Below, one piece after another: positions 12,711 through 14,515 of a DNA stretch of 14,515 nt. Numbering within the stretch: the stretch's first letter is position 1; the number at the start of each line of letters is the position of its first letter. The notes beneath the pieces were generated by a model. The model was given only the letters and a program-made list of their open reading frames with translations. It searched no databases and was not told the DNA's origin. This DNA comes from Candidatus Anoxychlamydiales bacterium. GTDB lineage: Bacteria > Chlamydiota > Chlamydiia > Chlamydiales > SM23-39. Position numbers and translations under genes: made by a program. The stretch is taken from the NCBI GenBank assembly GCA_011064865.1, contig JAAKFX010000033.1, positions 1 through 14,515 on the forward strand, given 5' to 3'.

Positions 12711-14375
12711 ATGGCGTCAGCATCACATAAAGTTAGCTTTTTATTATCTTCTGGCGATACATCTCAACATTCAAAAAATAAGGCAGTGGCTACAACCGCA
12801 TCATCTTCTTTGCCAAATAGAGTGATTAGTTATATATCTCACCATACTTCAGAATATTTAATTGCTGTATCAGTACTTGGTTTTGCTGTTGCAATAAAAA
12901 GAAATTTACCTACTTGGTCGTTAGTTGTTCCAGCTATTGCTCTAGCAGGAGGTATTGTAAAAAAAGTTGTAGATTGTTTTGCAGCAAATCCTATTAGCTC
13001 TAAATTAAAAACTGCTACAAAAAAAGATAAGCAAGATTCTTTTATGTTAGCTTTTCTAACTAACCGATTCTTAAATAAAAAAACTGATGCATCTGAGTTG
13101 CAAAAAAAAGGAAATGAATTCTATAAAAATGCTATACAAGCTTTGGCAGATTTTATGAAACCAGAAGGCTCTTGTGTAACTTTATTTGATATTCTAAACA
13201 AAACTTCTCTTTTAGATCCTAAAATTCAATTTATAAAAAAATTTTCATCTATGAAAAACCCTGAAATTACCAATTTGCGAAAATTAGTAAAAAAGTTTAC
13301 ATCGTATTTTGATAGTAACTCTGATATTGGTGCAATTTTACATATATCTTCTTCTTTGTCTTATGCCATTTATTATGATGGAAAAAACTTGGAATTATAT
13401 AATCCTGAAAATAATGAAGTTGAAACTTTCACCTCTGATCAAAACCTAATTTATAGTCTTGTACCAAAAGTCATCTCTGTTTCTGAGAAAAAATTGTCTT
13501 TTCAATTAGATATTTTTACAAAAAAACCTGATAAAAAAGGACCATCTAAAGGAAAGTTAGAAGCAGAGCCTGCTCCTGGAGCGTTAGATTTAACTGCTTT
13601 TGATGCAGCTAAAGCAGCTGAACAAGCTAAAGCAGCAGCTAGCAGCCCAGTATCTAAAGATTTATCTGGAGCTGAATTAACAAAAACTGAAGTTGAATTA
13701 GTAAAAGCTCTTTTAAAAGATCCAAATTGGGAGAAAAAAATAAATCCAAAGCTGCAGGAATGTTTTTCAAAATTTGGTATCGATAAAAATGATATAAGAA
13801 AAATCTGGGAAAAATTTCCAAGAGAGTTAAACAAACGATTAAGTGCACTATCTCAAAAAGTAGATATAAGATATCGAAAGTATTTTTTAGATAATAAAGT
13901 ATTAAAAGATTATGCAAGAACAATACAACTAGCCATATCAAATGAACACTATAGTAATTCTACAGATAAAGGAACTACAAATAAAATATTTAGAGCTTTC
14001 CAGACTTTTAACATTCCAATGAGTATTATCGATCAAGCATGGAGTGCACATCCAGAAGGAAAAGAAAAGCGTCTAATACTTTTATGTAAAAAAGTTTCTA
14101 AAGAAGATCAAGTCTATTTCAAAGATCCTACAACTACACAGATATTCAAAATATTAGATAGCGCAGCTTTAATACAAAAAGCTTTATCTGATCCAAAATA
14201 TTGGCAAGATGACATTTCCCGTGATGATTTTGAAGTAATTACTGAAGCTTTAAAAACCTTTCAACTTGATTACTCTATTTTTAAAGCCGCATGGGATGAT
14301 GGCAAAAAAACAAAATTTTCCTCGCTATTATATGAAAATATTCAAGTTGAAGATGCTGAATTCTTTACAGAGTAA
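12711..14375 (+). CDS. Inc-like effector candidate, paralogue 3 with three C-terminal repeats
   Basis: The 554-residue third family member. A Ser/Thr/Lys-rich N terminus (1-33) is followed by SLPNRVISYI (33-42) and a bilobed hydrophobic hairpin at about 48-63 and 69-86. The shared core is at about 110-272 (FMLAFLTNRFLNK, SLLDPKIQFI, AIYYDGKNLELYNP, LDIFTKK). An Ala/Lys-rich linker (about 280-320, AAKAAEQAKAAA) leads to three copies of a helical repeat of about 70 residues: 327-394, 402-472 and 485-554. Each has a central Trp (366, 444, 528) and an aromatic pair at the end. The hairpin is closest to paralogue 1 (TW, then PAIAL and KKVVDC), while the core is closest to paralogue 2, so the family looks mosaic. 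A secreted membrane-anchored scaffold is the likely role; binding partners are unknown. Its transcript ends at the terminator at 14417-14446. Confidence 0.87.
   Translation: MASASHKVSFLLSSGDTSQHSKNKAVATTASSSLPNRVISYISHHTSEYLIAVSVLGFAVAIKRNLPTWSLVVPAIALAGGIVKKVVDCFAANPISSKLKTATKKDKQDSFMLAFLTNRFLNKKTDASELQKKGNEFYKNAIQALADFMKPEGSCVTLFDILNKTSLLDPKIQFIKKFSSMKNPEITNLRKLVKKFTSYFDSNSDIGAILHISSSLSYAIYYDGKNLELYNPENNEVETFTSDQNLIYSLVPKVISVSEKKLSFQLDIFTKKPDKKGPSKGKLEAEPAPGALDLTAFDAAKAAEQAKAAASSPVSKDLSGAELTKTEVELVKALLKDPNWEKKINPKLQECFSKFGIDKNDIRKIWEKFPRELNKRLSALSQKVDIRYRKYFLDNKVLKDYARTIQLAISNEHYSNSTDKGTTNKIFRAFQTFNIPMSIIDQAWSAHPEGKEKRLILLCKKVSKEDQVYFKDPTTTQIFKILDSAALIQKALSDPKYWQDDISRDDFEVITEALKTFQLDYSIFKAAWDDGKKTKFSSLLYENIQVEDAEFFTE
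13689..14372 (+). repeat. Three tandem helical repeat units in paralogue 3
   Basis: Units at 13689-13892, 13914-14126 and 14163-14372 encode about 70 residues each. The shared pattern is an initial hydrophobic helix with ALLKDPNW/AISNEHY/ALSDPKYW, a Phe-x-x-Phe-x-Ile/Leu segment before the central Trp, a hydrophobic helix with Leu-Leu and Lys, and a closing YFLD/YFKD/FFTE. They are diverged at the DNA level, so the duplication is not recent. Confidence 0.8.
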
Positions 14376-14416
14376 ATAACCTACCTTTAGATTTAAATTA
14401 ATAGATTGTATAAATG

Positions 14417-14446
14417 AAAAAGCCCCGATATATTCGGGGCTTTTTT
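14417..14446. terminator. Bidirectional terminator between the effector array and the rRNA operon
   Basis: AGCCCCGA and TCGGGGCT form a GC-rich 8-bp stem around TATAT, flanked by A residues on the left and six T residues on the right, so both strands end in U. It serves paralogue 3 on the plus strand and the 5S rRNA gene on the minus strand. Confidence 0.92.
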
Positions 14447-14460
14447 GTAATTAAAATGAG

Positions 14461-14515
14461 CTGGCAGCGTCCTACTCTTGCATACTCTTGTGTATACTAC
14501 CATCGGCGAAGATAG
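14461..14515 (-). rRNA. rrf: 5S ribosomal RNA, 3' part (cut by window edge)
   Basis: Read on the minus strand, the sequence contains the conserved CGCCGATGGTAGTA segment, a variable helix and the GAGTAGGACGCTGCCAGC 3' end that define the end of bacterial 5S rRNA. The 5' half and the rest of the rRNA operon lie to the right of the window and are transcribed leftwards. The exact 3' end may differ by one or two bases; a terminator follows. Confidence 0.93.

Noticed and set aside
13502..13941. Two overlapping minus-strand frames of 110 and 95 codons
   Set aside because: Both lie opposite paralogue 3, whose frame is supported by paralogy and a ribosome binding site.
1..14515. CRISPR array, insertion sequence or tRNA gene
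   Set aside because: No spaced direct repeats, transposase, terminal inverted repeats or tRNA cloverleaf were recognised on either strand.

Overview
The window is strongly AT-rich and most likely comes from a member of the phylum Chlamydiota, probably a host-associated lineage outside the genus Chlamydia. The best evidence is the queuosine tRNA-ribosyltransferase. It matches the chlamydial form of the enzyme along its whole length, including the DEL and GGSVG active-site variants and the C-terminal HNLH/REKILND segment. A queuosine/queuine transporter, a DMT-type permease and proteins with the bilobed hydrophobic hairpin of inclusion-membrane (Inc) proteins fit the same picture. The genus cannot be told from the sequence alone.

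Left part (1-6422), all on the minus strand. A cut-off hypothetical gene (1-266), a PhnP-like metallo-beta-lactamase hydrolase and a six-helix membrane protein form one tightly packed unit. Next come a short hypothetical protein, possibly a remnant, and its terminator. Then follows a two-gene queuosine salvage operon: a YhhQ-type transporter overlapping tgt, with a good promoter. Last is a secreted S9 prolyl oligopeptidase-family peptidase.

Middle part (6423-9692). A ten-helix EamA/DMT permease on the plus strand converges with an 88-residue orphan gene. After a 426-base gap comes a 262-residue protein that looks like a degenerate mitochondrial-carrier-type protein; its gene has its own promoter, a short upstream open frame and a GC-rich hairpin in the leader, and ends in a strong terminator. 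A minus-strand TspO/MBR gene follows.

Right part (9693-14515). Three paralogous genes stand head to tail, each behind a nearly identical cassette of about 93 bases: a TTGATT-like -35 box, a 17-base spacer, a TATACT-like -10 box, an AT-rich leader and a perfect AGGAGG site. Each protein has a Ser/Pro-rich N terminus, an LPxRV-x-x-YI motif, a two-helix hydrophobic hairpin and a shared core domain of about 170 residues. The C-terminal tails differ. The first protein has none, the second has a coiled stretch, a very good ubiquitin-interacting motif and one helical repeat, and the third has three copies of that repeat. I infer a family of secreted Inc-like effectors that grew by tandem duplication and domain gain; this is the most interesting content of the window. 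The array ends at a bidirectional terminator shared with an incoming rRNA operon, whose 5S gene 3' end lies at the right edge on the minus strand.
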